DNA of 64,000 nt from Bradyrhizobium sp. RD5-C2 (GCF_019972155.1 NZ_BOVL01000016.1:61625-125624); one strand, 5' to 3'. Counted from the first letter of the stretch, positions 53,590 through 61,160 are shown. Made by a program: numbers and translations. Notes: a model not told the origin generated them from the letters alone.

Positions 53590-54064
53590 GGCCGGACCTC
53601 GAAGAGCGCAAACGCGTCTACAGTGCTGAAAATGTCCTTGATCGCAATACCAAAAGCGCAAGGCGCGGCACGCGCCCCGACCGACCGGCACGCCAGAACC
53701 CAAGCCATGCCAATGGCTTGCGGTTCGACCGGCGAGCCCCTTTTATCTCGCCGTCCTGCCGTCGTAGTCTCCCAGTCGCTGGTTCCCCAACTTACAAGCC
53801 AATAGACCCTCGGTACTCGCGGCGATTTGCGACAAAATGCGGTGCGAAAGAGCCGCCGCGACTTGCAGGTGACTTGCGAAGCCCCCACTGTTTCCGAGCG
53901 CTTGCGATAGCGATCGTTACCCGAAGGGCCGAGACACCCGTAGGGTGGCTCGGTGAGGAGCGAAGCGACGAGTAGAGCGCGGGCCGAAGGCATCGCCCGT
54001 ACGCCCTCAGCACGTGCCACTTGCTCGATGAAGCACGCCAAGGCTCGCGAACCCGCACACTTGG
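53590..54064. promoter_or_regulatory. 475-bp region upstream of the relaxase, candidate oriT
   Basis: No gene is supported. It contains a hairpin CCGAGACACCC-GTA-GGGTGGCTCGG (53929-53953), repeated TTGCGA/TTGCAG words (53828-53911), and one GTCCTGCC (53752-53759) reminiscent of the IncP nick consensus. Origins of transfer usually lie next to relaxase genes, so oriT could be here; this is an inference. Confidence 0.35.
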
Positions 54065-54895
54065 TCATTGCGATACTTTCGAATCCGATCGAGGGACGAA
54101 CACGCCAATGGGCCGGGGGACCATCGGCGAAACATCGGGCGCCGAGATTGCGGCCGTGACACCGCTCGACGGCACGAGTGCCAGCAACCGATCGCGCGTT
54201 TTCATGAGATCGGATCGCGTGACAAATAGCGTCGCAACTACTGATGACTGTCCGCTGGACGTCCACCGCGACGGCAGTTCGAAGGCAAGCAGATTTGCAA
54301 GCTTTGCGACGTATGCTCGCGTCTCGTCAGGCAGAGAGCCGCCTATGAGATGCTCTTCATACCGAGATGGTCCCGCGTTGTACGCAGCAAACACGCCAGG
54401 CGAGCCGTACCGATCGAGCAGTTCGCGCAGATAGGCCGTGCCGGCCAGAATGTTGTCGTGCGGGTCGTAGGGGTCGTTTCCGAGATTGTAGCGCTCGCGC
54501 AGTTCCGCCCAGGTCGCCGGCATGATTTGCATCAGGCCGAGTGCGCCTTTTGGCGATCTGGCATGCACGTCACCAGCACTCTCGATGCTTTGGACTGATC
54601 GGATCCAGTTCGGCGCAATCGCAAAGCGTTGTGAAGCTTCATTGATAAAGCCGTCAAAGGAGTGAGCGGTCTGACTGATCGCCGGCTGAGCGGCTGATGC
54701 GCTCTGGGCCAAAGCAGCACGGTCGAACGCGGTCAGAAGAAGCATCAGGGGCGCGACAGCACAAACGCGCGTGCCCCACCGCCCCAAGCACGCGGTCGGG
54801 CTCGCGCCAGCCTTGCAGACATCGATCGAGACGGAGGAATGATCCGGCAATCGATCGAACAAGGGAATGGCGAGGAGAACACGTCGAATACGCAC
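54065..54895 (-). CDS. Lytic transglycosylase (VirB1-like)
   Basis: 276 residues, exported. The SLT domain has the catalytic Glu in RSVQSIESAGDVHARSPKGA, followed by LGLMQIMPATWAELRERYNL and VFAAYNAGPSRYEEHL. It opens the peptidoglycan for the conjugation apparatus. I choose GTG 54895 because GGAGGAG stands 6 bases before it, overlapping the traF end; the computed frame to 54916 would start inside traF. Confidence 0.9.
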   Translation of the reverse strand: MRIRRVLLAIPLFDRLPDHSSVSIDVCKAGASPTACLGRWGTRVCAVAPLMLLLTAFDRAALAQSASAAQPAISQTAHSFDGFINEASQRFAIAPNWIRSVQSIESAGDVHARSPKGALGLMQIMPATWAELRERYNLGNDPYDPHDNILAGTAYLRELLDRYGSPGVFAAYNAGPSRYEEHLIGGSLPDETRAYVAKLANLLAFELPSRWTSSGQSSVVATLFVTRSDLMKTRDRLLALVPSSGVTAAISAPDVSPMVPRPIGVFVPRSDSKVSQ

Positions 54896-54897
54896 GA

Positions 54898-55410
54898 TCA
54901 CTCCTCCCACGTCCACACCGGCATCGCACGGCCGATCACGCTAGATGCCGGAAGAAATCCAAAATACCGGCCATCAAGAGAGTCGTCCGACTGCCAGTTC
55001 ATCAGAAACAGCTCGCCGTCGCCGACGACGCGGCAGCCCTGCCATTTCGGCAGCGGCCGGCCGCGTCCGTCGCGGTCTCGCGCCTCGCCCATTGCAATCT
55101 CGTCGACCGAAATCGTGAGGCCGGCTCTGCAAACACTCTGCCCGGGAAGGGCGAGTACGCGCTTCAGCATCGGGACGCCAATGGGCAAATAGCCGTTAAG
55201 GTCGAGGAAGGTCGCGAGCGGTTCCGGCGGATGCACGGCGACCAATTCAGTGACCTGGAATTGGTCAGCCGGTCGCACACGGTAGAGACCGATCGGCACG
55301 CTCGCGGATGCATTCCAGATGTAAAGCGGAAGCGGCTCCAGCATAATCGTCGCGACTAGCGCAGCAGCGAGTCCAATCGTCACGGCCAGCACCATCAGGC
55401 GGCCCGTCAT
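54898..55410 (-). CDS. traF: Conjugation signal peptidase TraF (S26 family)
   Basis: 170 residues. One N-terminal membrane helix (LMVLAVTIGLAAALVATIML), the Ser catalytic motif NASASVPIGLYRVRP and the Lys motif GVPMLKRVLALPGQSV identify a TraF-type S26 peptidase, which matures or cyclises the TrbC pilin. The ATG at 55410 overlaps the DUF2840 stop (ATGA). Confidence 0.93.
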   Translation of the reverse strand: MTGRLMVLAVTIGLAAALVATIMLEPLPLYIWNASASVPIGLYRVRPADQFQVTELVAVHPPEPLATFLDLNGYLPIGVPMLKRVLALPGQSVCRAGLTISVDEIAMGEARDRDGRGRPLPKWQGCRVVGDGELFLMNWQSDDSLDGRYFGFLPASSVIGRAMPVWTWEE

Positions 55411-55871
55411 CGCATGACCCTCTGCCGGTGAAGCCAAGCCTGATGGCGCGCTTTCGTGTACGGGCGCGGGTTTTCATTGACGGACAGACGGTTGTGAACA
55501 TGATGCCAGTGATCAGGAGCGACGTCAGCCGGATCAATGTCGAGGGCCTCAATGGCGTCGATCATCTGCAGGACCCGTTCGATCTTCAGCCAGCCGGACA
55601 GGCGAAGCAGAATCTCACCGCCGGGCGTCACATAGGGAACAGTCGAACAGCGCTGGCCCGGTGCAACCGCGCGCAAGATGTCAATCCGCGAAATGATCGT
55701 GCCAAAGTCGTTGGAGGTCCATCGGACGAAGGCAAAGATGTTGCCGGGCGCAAATGACAGGACGCGCCGGTGGCGATCAAGCTTCCGTTCTTTGACAATA
55801 CGACCGAACCGAATGCGATTTTCGATACGCTTCTCGAGCCACAGAACTTCCACTTCCGTGAAATCGCTCAT
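55407..55871 (-). CDS. DUF2840 family protein
   Basis: 154 residues, opening MSDFTEVEVLWLEKRIENRI. DUF2840 genes are found between the partition/replication genes and traF in alphaproteobacterial ICEs; no activity is known to me. The ATG overlaps the stop of a truncated upstream frame (ATGA at 55871-55868), indicating that a coupled gene once preceded it. Confidence 0.88.
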   Translation of the reverse strand: MSDFTEVEVLWLEKRIENRIRFGRIVKERKLDRHRRVLSFAPGNIFAFVRWTSNDFGTIISRIDILRAVAPGQRCSTVPYVTPGGEILLRLSGWLKIERVLQMIDAIEALDIDPADVAPDHWHHVHNRLSVNENPRPYTKARHQAWLHRQRVMR

Positions 55872-55961
55872 GCCGCGGCTCCTCTACGCTCGAACTGGGA
55901 GCCGTTCGCTTTGGTGGCGGGGAAGTGCGTGTACGGCTTGCGAAGGCCAGCAGGACGGACG
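55868..55961 (-). pseudogene. 3' remnant of a gene once coupled to DUF2840
   Basis: In frame with the ATGA overlap at the DUF2840 start, a short tail reads LRKPYTHFPATKANGSQF then ERRGAAA and a stop. In related elements a ParA-type ATPase gene ends here, so this is probably its last residues. The rest is missing and IS110 sequence begins within about 100 bp. The 5' limit given is approximate. Confidence 0.4.
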
Positions 55962-55979
55962 GGCCGGCTTTGCCGGCCT

Positions 55980-57300
55980 CCTCCCACGCGCTTTGCGGCC
56001 TGGTCCGTTAGAAGAAATCCGAAGGATTTCTGGTTAGCCGGGGTACTGACCGGTGCCCCCTCACCGGCCGAACTGCGGCGAAGATGCCTCACAACGATTC
56101 GCGAACGGAACGCGCGGTGCGTCCCGGCGATCGACTGAGGAGGCGCATGATGGACTTCTATGCAGGGCTCGACGTGTCGCTGGAGGCGACGAACGTTTGC
56201 GTGGTGGATGGCGACGGCAAGGTCGTCCGGGAGGCGAAACTCGAGACCGATCCCGACGCGATCGAGCTGCTTTTGGCGGAATGGGGAATCCACCTCAAGC
56301 GCGTCGGCCTGGAGGCGTTCTCGTACAGCGCCTGGCTGTTCACGGCGCTCGCCGAAAAGGGCCTCCCGGTGATCTGCATCGAGACCCGGCATGCCAAGGC
56401 GGCGCTGAACGCCATGCTGAACAAGACCGACCGCAACGACGCAAAAGGCATCGCGCAGATGATGCGGACCGGTTGGTTCCGCGCCGTCCATGTCAAGTCG
56501 GAAGCCGCGCAAACGCTGCGCGCGCTGCTGGTCGGGCGCAAGGCGCTGCTTGGCAAGGTGCTGGACATGGAGAACATGATCCGCGGCCTGTTGCGGCCGT
56601 TCGGCCTCAAGGTCGGCGAAATCTCGGTCGGTCGTTTTGACACGCGGGTGCGCGAGATCATGGCCGGGAAGAAGGATCTGGAGCCCATCGTCACGCCGTT
56701 GCTGGACGCCCGCAATGCGATGCGGCTGCAGCTGGCAAAACTGCACCGCCTGGCGCTGGCGGCGGCGCGCGGCGACAATGCGGTGCGGCGGATGATGACC
56801 GTGCCCGGTGTCGGCGCGCTGGTGGCGCTGACGTTCCGCGCCACCGTCGACGATCCCACGCGATTCAAGAAGTCGACCAATGTCGGCGCGCATTTTGGGT
56901 TGACGCCGCGGCGCTATCAATCCGGCCAGACCGACCGGATCGGCAGCATCTCCAAATGCGGTGATGAACTGACGCGGGCGATGCTGTACGAGGCGGCGAT
57001 CGCGATCCTCACCCGGATCCCGAAAAACTTTAAGCTGCGGCTGTGGGGCCTGCGGCTGGCCAGGAAGAAGGGTCTGAAGCGCGCCGCGACCGCGGTGGCG
57101 CGCGCGCTCGCCGTGCTGCTGCACAAGATCTGGACCGATGGCACGACGTTCCGGTTTGGCGCCGGCGGCAAGCGCGGCCGGGTCGCTGCGGCGGTTTAAG
57201 GGCCTCCGCGACCCGGTCGCTTCCACGCGCGCCTTTTCCTTCCGCCACGACGGAGCGGCGTCTCCCGGGGAGACGGGGTTTTGGGTGAGATCGCAACTTT
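55980..57300 (+). mobile_element. IS110-family insertion sequence (ends approximate)
   Basis: The transposase gene at 56147-57199 with non-coding flanks. IS110 elements lack terminal inverted repeats and target duplications, so ends cannot be read directly; they were placed from where conjugation-gene sequence stops. A hairpin GGCCGGC-TTT-GCCGGCC (55962-55978) is near the left limit. One non-coding flank should encode the bridge RNA known for this family. Confidence 0.6.
56147..57199 (+). CDS. IS110-family transposase
   Basis: 350 residues. The RuvC-like DEDD domain starts MMDFYAGLDVSLEATNVCVV (Asp of GLDVS), with a further acidic motif in NKTDRNDAKGIAQMMRTGWF. The C-terminal transposase_20 domain is MMTVPGVGALVALTFRATVD then FKKSTNVGAHFGLTPRRYQS, including the conserved Ser. 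GAGGAGG before ATG 56147 decides the start. The gene looks intact, so the element may be active. Confidence 0.92.
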   Translation: MMDFYAGLDVSLEATNVCVVDGDGKVVREAKLETDPDAIELLLAEWGIHLKRVGLEAFSYSAWLFTALAEKGLPVICIETRHAKAALNAMLNKTDRNDAKGIAQMMRTGWFRAVHVKSEAAQTLRALLVGRKALLGKVLDMENMIRGLLRPFGLKVGEISVGRFDTRVREIMAGKKDLEPIVTPLLDARNAMRLQLAKLHRLALAAARGDNAVRRMMTVPGVGALVALTFRATVDDPTRFKKSTNVGAHFGLTPRRYQSGQTDRIGSISKCGDELTRAMLYEAAIAILTRIPKNFKLRLWGLRLARKKGLKRAATAVARALAVLLHKIWTDGTTFRFGAGGKRGRVAAAV

Positions 57301-57714
57301 TCTTGCCGGCGGCTTCATGCACATCTTTGAAGCCATCAAGCACGGCGCTGGTTAGCCTGACCGCCCATTCTCCAGATTCCGGCATGTGGTGGCCGTCGTG
57401 CCAACCACGGACGTTAGCGAGTTCTCCTCGACGAGCGAGCTGCCGCAAGGGAAAGCAACGAGCGTGATGCGGAGATGGCGATGCTGATGATCGCGCAGAT
57501 TTGCGCGCGATCGCGTCCGCGCGCGTGCATTGGCGACAACAATCGCATTGCAGGAAGGATCTGCGCGTGACAGAGTAAGCGCATGAGGCATCCTCGCTGC
57601 ACGCACGGCCGACTTGTTCACAACGCACTGATTCACAACAAGAAGTTAGTGTCAGTACGTTAGTAAAGTTAGAGCGGCTGGAAAGCTCGCAGAAGCAAGC
57701 TCTTAAGCTCGATT
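57200..57714. other. Non-coding stretch between IS110 and the iterons
   Basis: The first ~100 bp probably belong to the IS right end. Further on there is no supported gene; related elements would carry parA here. TTGTTCACAAC, TGATTCACAAC and TTGATTCACAG (57614-57791) resemble one another and DnaA-box-like words, next to an A+T-richer patch (57630-57670). Confidence 0.45.
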
Positions 57715-57781
57715 CCGGTCCCCGATAGCACGAGGATCGGGTCCCCGAAAGCACGAGGGTTGCGGTCCCCGATAGCACGAG
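57715..57781. repeat. Three iterons next to the RepA gene (candidate replication origin)
   Basis: Near-identical 20-bp units CCGGTCCCCGATAGCACGAG (57715-57734), CGGGTCCCCGAAAGCACGAG (57738-57757) and GCGGTCCCCGATAGCACGAG (57762-57781), spaced 23-24 bp. Two-turn spacing and closeness to the initiator gene are typical of replication-initiator binding sites. Confidence 0.75.
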
Positions 57782-57840
57782 TTGATTCACAGGTTGTCCT
57801 CCGAATTTGGAACGAGACCGCGCCGGCGCAGGCGTGCCGT

Positions 57841-58668
57841 TTAGGGATGAACAGGCTGAGGGGCGAAGTTCAGCCGCTCGGTACCGTTCGGATCGCGCGT
57901 CAGCGCGAGCTGATAGCCGGGCAATGTCTGGCGCTGAACGATCTGGCGTATGTCGTAAGCAAAGTGCTTGAGCGGGGAGAGGATGCCGGACTTGGCATGG
58001 AGGTGCACAAGGTCAAAGCTCCAGCCGCCGTCCTGGCGTCCACCGTGCTTGCGCACGAGCCGGTAGAGCCATCGTTCAAGTCCGCCCGTCAGCTCGAAAT
58101 AAGCGCGATCGATCGTCAGCACGAGCGCGTCGTCGATGACGCCGGCATAGAACCAATCAGGCAGGATCAGTTCGAGTCCAAATGGACGACCGTTTGCATC
58201 GGCCGTCTCCTTCCACTCGTTGATCCAGGAGAAGCGATGCCGTCGCCGCTCTGTCGGCTGGCGGATCGAAGTCACCACCGTCGTCGACTGAAGTCTGTCG
58301 AGACCAGCCTTCAACCGGTCATAGTCTCGCGCGCTAGTCCCGCGGCCGACAAACGTCAGGATCTCATAAGGCGTTGCAGCCATCAGGCGTGACGTCTTCA
58401 GGCCGGCATCACGAGCTTCGACGATCTGGGACGCGGCCCAGATCAGAACGTCTGCATCCCAGATGGTCGCCATGCCGTGTTCCGGCACGGCTTCGACACG
58501 GATTGCGACCTCACCGGCACGGAAATCGATGGGCACCGTTCGCTTCGTTTTCGCGAGCGAGAAGAACGGATAGGCCATCAGATCCTGCGCATCGCGCGGC
58601 GCGAGATCACCGGGCAGCGCCCGAAACAGCTCAAGCTGGTCGCGCTCGGAATGGTGTTTGCGCCGCAT
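57841..58668 (-). CDS. Replication initiator RepA-like protein (RPA family)
   Basis: 275 residues of the alphaproteobacterial 'replication initiator protein A' family. Family blocks include DAQDLMAYPFFSLAKTKRTV, ATIWDADVLIWAASQIVEAR, TPYEILTFVGRGTSARDYDR, and the C-terminal SGILSPLKHFAYDIRQIVQR. It should bind the iterons directly downstream and start replication of the excised circle. ATG 58668 opens the family sequence (MRRKHHSERDQLELF); the frame extends to 58713. Confidence 0.9.
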   Translation of the reverse strand: MRRKHHSERDQLELFRALPGDLAPRDAQDLMAYPFFSLAKTKRTVPIDFRAGEVAIRVEAVPEHGMATIWDADVLIWAASQIVEARDAGLKTSRLMAATPYEILTFVGRGTSARDYDRLKAGLDRLQSTTVVTSIRQPTERRRHRFSWINEWKETADANGRPFGLELILPDWFYAGVIDDALVLTIDRAYFELTGGLERWLYRLVRKHGGRQDGGWSFDLVHLHAKSGILSPLKHFAYDIRQIVQRQTLPGYQLALTRDPNGTERLNFAPQPVHP

Positions 58669-58690
58669 AGTCACTGCTCTCACGCTGACA

Positions 58691-58972
58691 TCAGCGACGT
58701 TCCTGACCTGCATAGCGACGCAGGCCCGGATGCTTCTTGGCGGGCAGCACGGTCCCCTTCCCGGGATCTGACGTTGACGTCTTGGCGCCGCGGTCGGCCC
58801 ACGCTTTCAGGTCATCGACGGCGTAGACAACACGTCCGCCGATCTTCCGATACGTCGGTCCAGTACCGTACGTGCGGTGCTTCTCGAGCGTGCGGCCGGA
58901 CAGGCCAAGATAGCGCGCAGCCTCAGGTGTACGCAGGAACCGCGGGGGAAGACCGGCCATCGGATCGGGCAT
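58691..58972 (-). CDS. AlpA/excisionase-like helix-turn-helix protein
   Basis: 93 residues. The MerR-like HTH_17 fold is clear: PPRFLRTPEAARYLGLSGRT, LEKHRTYGTGPTYRKIGGRV, VYAVDDLKAWADRG. Such proteins act as excisionases or as activators of ICE genes. It is directly upstream of repA, ending 22 bp before its start. ATG 58972 begins MPDPMAGLPPRFL; the upstream frame to 59149 is unlike a protein. Its leader carries a stem-loop and box similar to those of DUF736 and DUF2493. Confidence 0.88.
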   Translation of the reverse strand: MPDPMAGLPPRFLRTPEAARYLGLSGRTLEKHRTYGTGPTYRKIGGRVVYAVDDLKAWADRGAKTSTSDPGKGTVLPAKKHPGLRRYAGQERR

Positions 58973-58998
58973 TTGAGAACTCCAGGAGGACAGCGCAC

Positions 58999-59089
58999 CA
59001 CGCCTGGCTAGGCCGGCGTGTGTGCGGTCATCATGGAGAAGCGCGATATCGGAGGGGGATGCCGAATATGGAGGGGACGATTTTCGGCA
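58999..59089 (-). promoter_or_regulatory. Structured leader of the HTH gene (third, weaker example)
   Basis: Starting 27 nt from the start codon: a stem-loop (CACGCC 58999-59004 / GGCGTG 59015-59020), then GAAGCGC (59038-59044) with CGGAGG (59050-59055), then a hairpin TGCCGAA/TTCGGCA (59060-59089). The order matches the leaders of DUF736 and DUF2493, though the sequence is less conserved. Confidence 0.4.
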
Positions 59090-59105
59090 CCCCTCGGGGA
59101 CTACG

Positions 59106-59603
59106 CTACTGGTCCCTGCGCCCAGGCCGCAGGAGTTTGCGGTAACCACCGCGCATCAACGCGAGGCCGCCTTGCACCAAGCGGATTGTTCGATTGCGCA
59201 GATCATGAGTCTTCCAGGCACGATCGGGGATTCGCCTTTTGCCGAAGAGCGCTTCGGCGATAACGCGATAGCTTACGCCCGCGCCGTGTGCGTCGAGCGC
59301 ACGGATTGCGGCGCTCAGGCGCTCGCGTCGCTGTTTCGACAGTTGATAAAAGGCAGGACCTGGCGCGCGTCCATTCATCGCGCGCCACAGCCGCCGGGCT
59401 GCATAGGCGCGCGCTTCCAAATCGCCGTCGAATGGCAGTTCGGCCGCATATGATGCGCCGAGCACCGGTGGCTCTTTAGACCAAACACGGTGATCTACCG
59501 CACCGATGCGGAGCACGGCATGCCAGCCGTCACCAGCGCGGCGCACCTCGCCAGCCGTTAGGTCGAGCAGTGGCCGAGACGGCGCCCCGCCGGCGTCGAC
59601 CAC
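59106..59603 (-). CDS. DUF2285-domain DNA-binding protein
   Basis: 165 residues from the GTG at 59603. The C-terminal DUF2285 block is clear (RERLSAAIRALDAHGAGVSY, RVIAEALFGKRRI, LRNRTIRLVQGGLALMRGGY), a putative DNA-binding region in ICE regulators. Homologous-looking sequence continues upstream without a start (HDPQKSFGEQTIFWAPEVLA), out of frame with the DUF6499 gene, so the true 5' end may come from a fused ancestor. The stop lies downstream of the HTH gene start, 133 bp away. Confidence 0.8.
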   Translation of the reverse strand: MVDAGGAPSRPLLDLTAGEVRRAGDGWHAVLRIGAVDHRVWSKEPPVLGASYAAELPFDGDLEARAYAARRLWRAMNGRAPGPAFYQLSKQRRERLSAAIRALDAHGAGVSYRVIAEALFGKRRIPDRAWKTHDLRNRTIRLVQGGLALMRGGYRKLLRPGRRDQ

Positions 59604-59682
59604 TGCGACCTTGACCGGTACGACCGCCGCTAGAACCTCAGGCGCCCAAAAGATCGTCTGTTCGCCGAAGGACTTCTGCGGG

Positions 59683-59877
59683 TCATGGGCGAAAGCAGAG
59701 GCCCCACCTCCTCCTGAATTCTGCGGTCACTTCGCCATCTGGGCTACTGGCGATCATCGCCTCATATTCGCGTCGATAGTCCGCGTTGCGGCGAAGACAT
59801 TCCCAGGCGATGTCGGTGATTTCCGCGTCTTGTAGGCCCTTGTAGGATTCCGGCGACCGCCAGTCGAATTCAGGCAT
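59683..59877 (-). CDS. DUF6499-type regulator domain protein
   Basis: 64 residues starting MPEFDWRSPESYKGLQDAEI and containing TDIAWECLRRNADYRREYEA, the conserved transcriptional-regulator-like domain often found joined to DUF2285. It ends FRRRWGLCFRP. GGGGCGGAAG precedes ATG 59877. The DUF2285 frame resumes immediately after in another frame. Confidence 0.82.
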   Translation of the reverse strand: MPEFDWRSPESYKGLQDAEITDIAWECLRRNADYRREYEAMIASSPDGEVTAEFRRRWGLCFRP

Positions 59878-59959
59878 TGCTTCCGCCCCATTGCACGCAG
59901 CTAACAACGATTGCGGCGCAATAGGTATGAACGAGGCGGTTGTAGGAAGCCCCTAGTTT

Positions 59960-59975
59960 GGCACCACGTGGTGCC
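59960..59975. promoter_or_regulatory. Perfect 16-bp palindrome upstream of DUF6499
   Basis: GGCACCACGTGGTGCC, a perfect palindrome, 83 bp before the DUF6499 start and in the gap after the 91-residue gene. It looks like a dimer-binding operator; which regulator uses it is unknown. Confidence 0.55.
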
Positions 59976-59998
59976 CCGGAATGACCACCCGTCAGCAA

Positions 59999-60042
59999 AA
60001 GAAAATAGTTCTGCCTGCAAGTCGGCAGCCGGCTATTTTCTT
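59999..60042 (-). terminator. Long hairpin directly after the 60043-60318 gene
   Basis: Outer arms AAGAAAATAG (59999-60008) and CTATTTTCTT (60033-60042) with an inner CTGCC/GGCAG stem. It begins right at the stop codon of the minus-strand gene, and TTTTG follows on that strand, so it may terminate. Its GCCGGCTATTTT word recurs in the hairpin at 63356-63367. Confidence 0.55.
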
Positions 60043-60318
60043 CTATTTGGAGCCAGTGCCACGTAATAGGCGGCCCTGCTCCGTCACCCATTTGGCGCGC
60101 GCAAGATGACTCTGATATGCGCTCCGCGCACGGTCCGGCTCTCGCTCGGGGTCCATATGCAAGACCAATCGAGCCACCTCTCGCCAGTCCGCCCCCTCGC
60201 CCTCGGCCTGCAGAAGGCGAATGTACGTGACGACATGCTGTTCGTCATAGGGCGTCAACGACGGCTCGTTCGGCGCACTGTCAGCTACGTTTGGATCTAG
60301 GGATGGCTTCTGCATCAT
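60043..60318 (-). CDS. Small DUF2285-like ICE protein
   Basis: 91 residues. The core LTPYDEQHVVTYIRLLQAEG, ADWREVARLVLHMDPEREPD and AYQSHLARAKWVTEQG recurs in short rhizobial ICE proteins annotated in the DUF2285 group; I am less sure of the family name than of the homology. Probably helical and DNA-binding. It is divergent from the XRE gene, sharing its control region. Confidence 0.7.
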   Translation of the reverse strand: MMQKPSLDPNVADSAPNEPSLTPYDEQHVVTYIRLLQAEGEGADWREVARLVLHMDPEREPDRARSAYQSHLARAKWVTEQGRLLRGTGSK

Positions 60319-60474
60319 ACCCGCTTTTAGAACGCCTATAAGCTACGCCATGGTTTGGTCGCAATCCAGACTCCGTTGCTCGTTGGAATCCTGGATAGTC
60401 GTTCGGTAGATCGGCGGCCGAACTCGGTCGCGCACGTCCCGTCGCCACAGTCGATAGCATGTTCGGACACGAAT

Positions 60475-60503
60475 AGGAACGATCGTTCCTAGAACGATCG
60501 TTC
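60475..60503. promoter_or_regulatory. Tandem palindromes between the XRE gene and the DUF2285-like gene
   Basis: AGGAACGATCGTTCCT (60475-60490) is a perfect 16-bp palindrome; a second, GAACGATCGTTC (60492-60503), follows with centres about 15 bp apart. They end 22 bp before the XRE start. Tandem operators of this form are typical of autoregulated small XRE (C-protein-like) repressors. Confidence 0.7.
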
Positions 60504-60524
60504 CGGCTCAGTTCCCATATCGCC

Positions 60525-60752
60525 ATGGATCTCAAAGAGGTCATGGCTGTGAACCTGCGTCGGAAACGCCACGATCTACAAATGACGCAGGAGGAATTGG
60601 CCGAGCGCGCGGGTTTAAGCGCCCGTTACGTCGGCGCCATCGAGCGCGGCGACGTATCAGCAAGCGTCACCGTGCTCGGGCAAATTGCTGAAGCATTGGG
60701 GGTCGAACCGGGAGACCTGCTCAAGAAGGCTGCGCGGGTTAGCAAATCGTAA
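60525..60752 (+). CDS. Small XRE-family regulator
   Basis: 75 residues, a single helix-turn-helix (VNLRRKRHDLQMTQEELAER, AGLSARYVGAIERGDVSASV) similar in size to C-proteins. No ribosome binding site precedes ATG 60525, so translation may be leaderless; ATG 60543 has AGAGG but too close. Tandem palindromes upstream suggest autoregulation and control of the divergent gene. A terminator hairpin follows at 60778. Confidence 0.87.
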   Translation: MDLKEVMAVNLRRKRHDLQMTQEELAERAGLSARYVGAIERGDVSASVTVLGQIAEALGVEPGDLLKKAARVSKS

Positions 60753-60777
60753 GCCGCCTCAGGCCTGCCGCGAAGCG

Positions 60778-60799
60778 CCCGCCCGGCGGACCGGGCGGG
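60778..60799. terminator. Hairpin between the convergent XRE and DUF736 genes
   Basis: CCCGCCCGG and CCGGGCGGG form a perfect 9-bp G+C stem with loop CGGA, midway between two convergent stops. It has no long T-tract on either side but could serve both genes. Confidence 0.55.
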
Positions 60800-60813
60800 G
60801 CTTGGTGGGGCTC

Positions 60814-61134
60814 TTACTCGCCGTTCTTGCGCGGCCGCGACCACAGGAGGGTGTAGCCTTCACCGCCCTCGTCATCGAACAGGTTGGCGTAGATCGGCGC
60901 ATTGAACGAGGGATCGTCGAGCTTGAGCGAGAGGTAGTCGCGGCCCTCCTCGGAGCGCTTCGACCAGGCGGCCCCGATCTCAGCCCGGCCCACGTAGATG
61001 CGGTGGCTGGGGGCGTTGTCGTTGGAGCGGTTCGTCTCGGCGACGATGCGAACGCCCTTGGCTTGCAGGCTCAGGGTGACGATCTCGCCCTGGAAATCGT
61101 TGCCGACCTTCTTGAAGGAACCGATGTTAGCCAT
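60814..61134 (-). CDS. DUF736 family protein
   Basis: 106 residues starting MANIGSFKKVGNDFQGEIVT and containing HRIYVGRAEIGAAWSKRSEE and LDDPSFNAPIYANLFDDEGG, the full DUF736 pattern. DUF736 genes are widespread in alphaproteobacterial plasmids and ICEs; the function is unknown, although links to DNA transfer or single-strand binding have been suggested. AGGAGAAG precedes the ATG. The frame upstream to 61170 is not used. A structured leader lies upstream. Confidence 0.9.
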   Translation of the reverse strand: MANIGSFKKVGNDFQGEIVTLSLQAKGVRIVAETNRSNDNAPSHRIYVGRAEIGAAWSKRSEEGRDYLSLKLDDPSFNAPIYANLFDDEGGEGYTLLWSRPRKNGE

Positions 61135-61160
61135 GTCACTTCTCCTGTTGTGTTTCGAGC

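Noticed and set aside
57715..57781. CRISPR-like short repeats
   Set aside because: Spacers are only 3-4 bp and the copies sit next to repA, which fits iterons, not a CRISPR array.
55868..57790. A 640-codon open frame on the minus strand
   Set aside because: It runs antisense through the IS110 transposase and the iterons; apart from its last ~30 codons it has no protein-like pattern.
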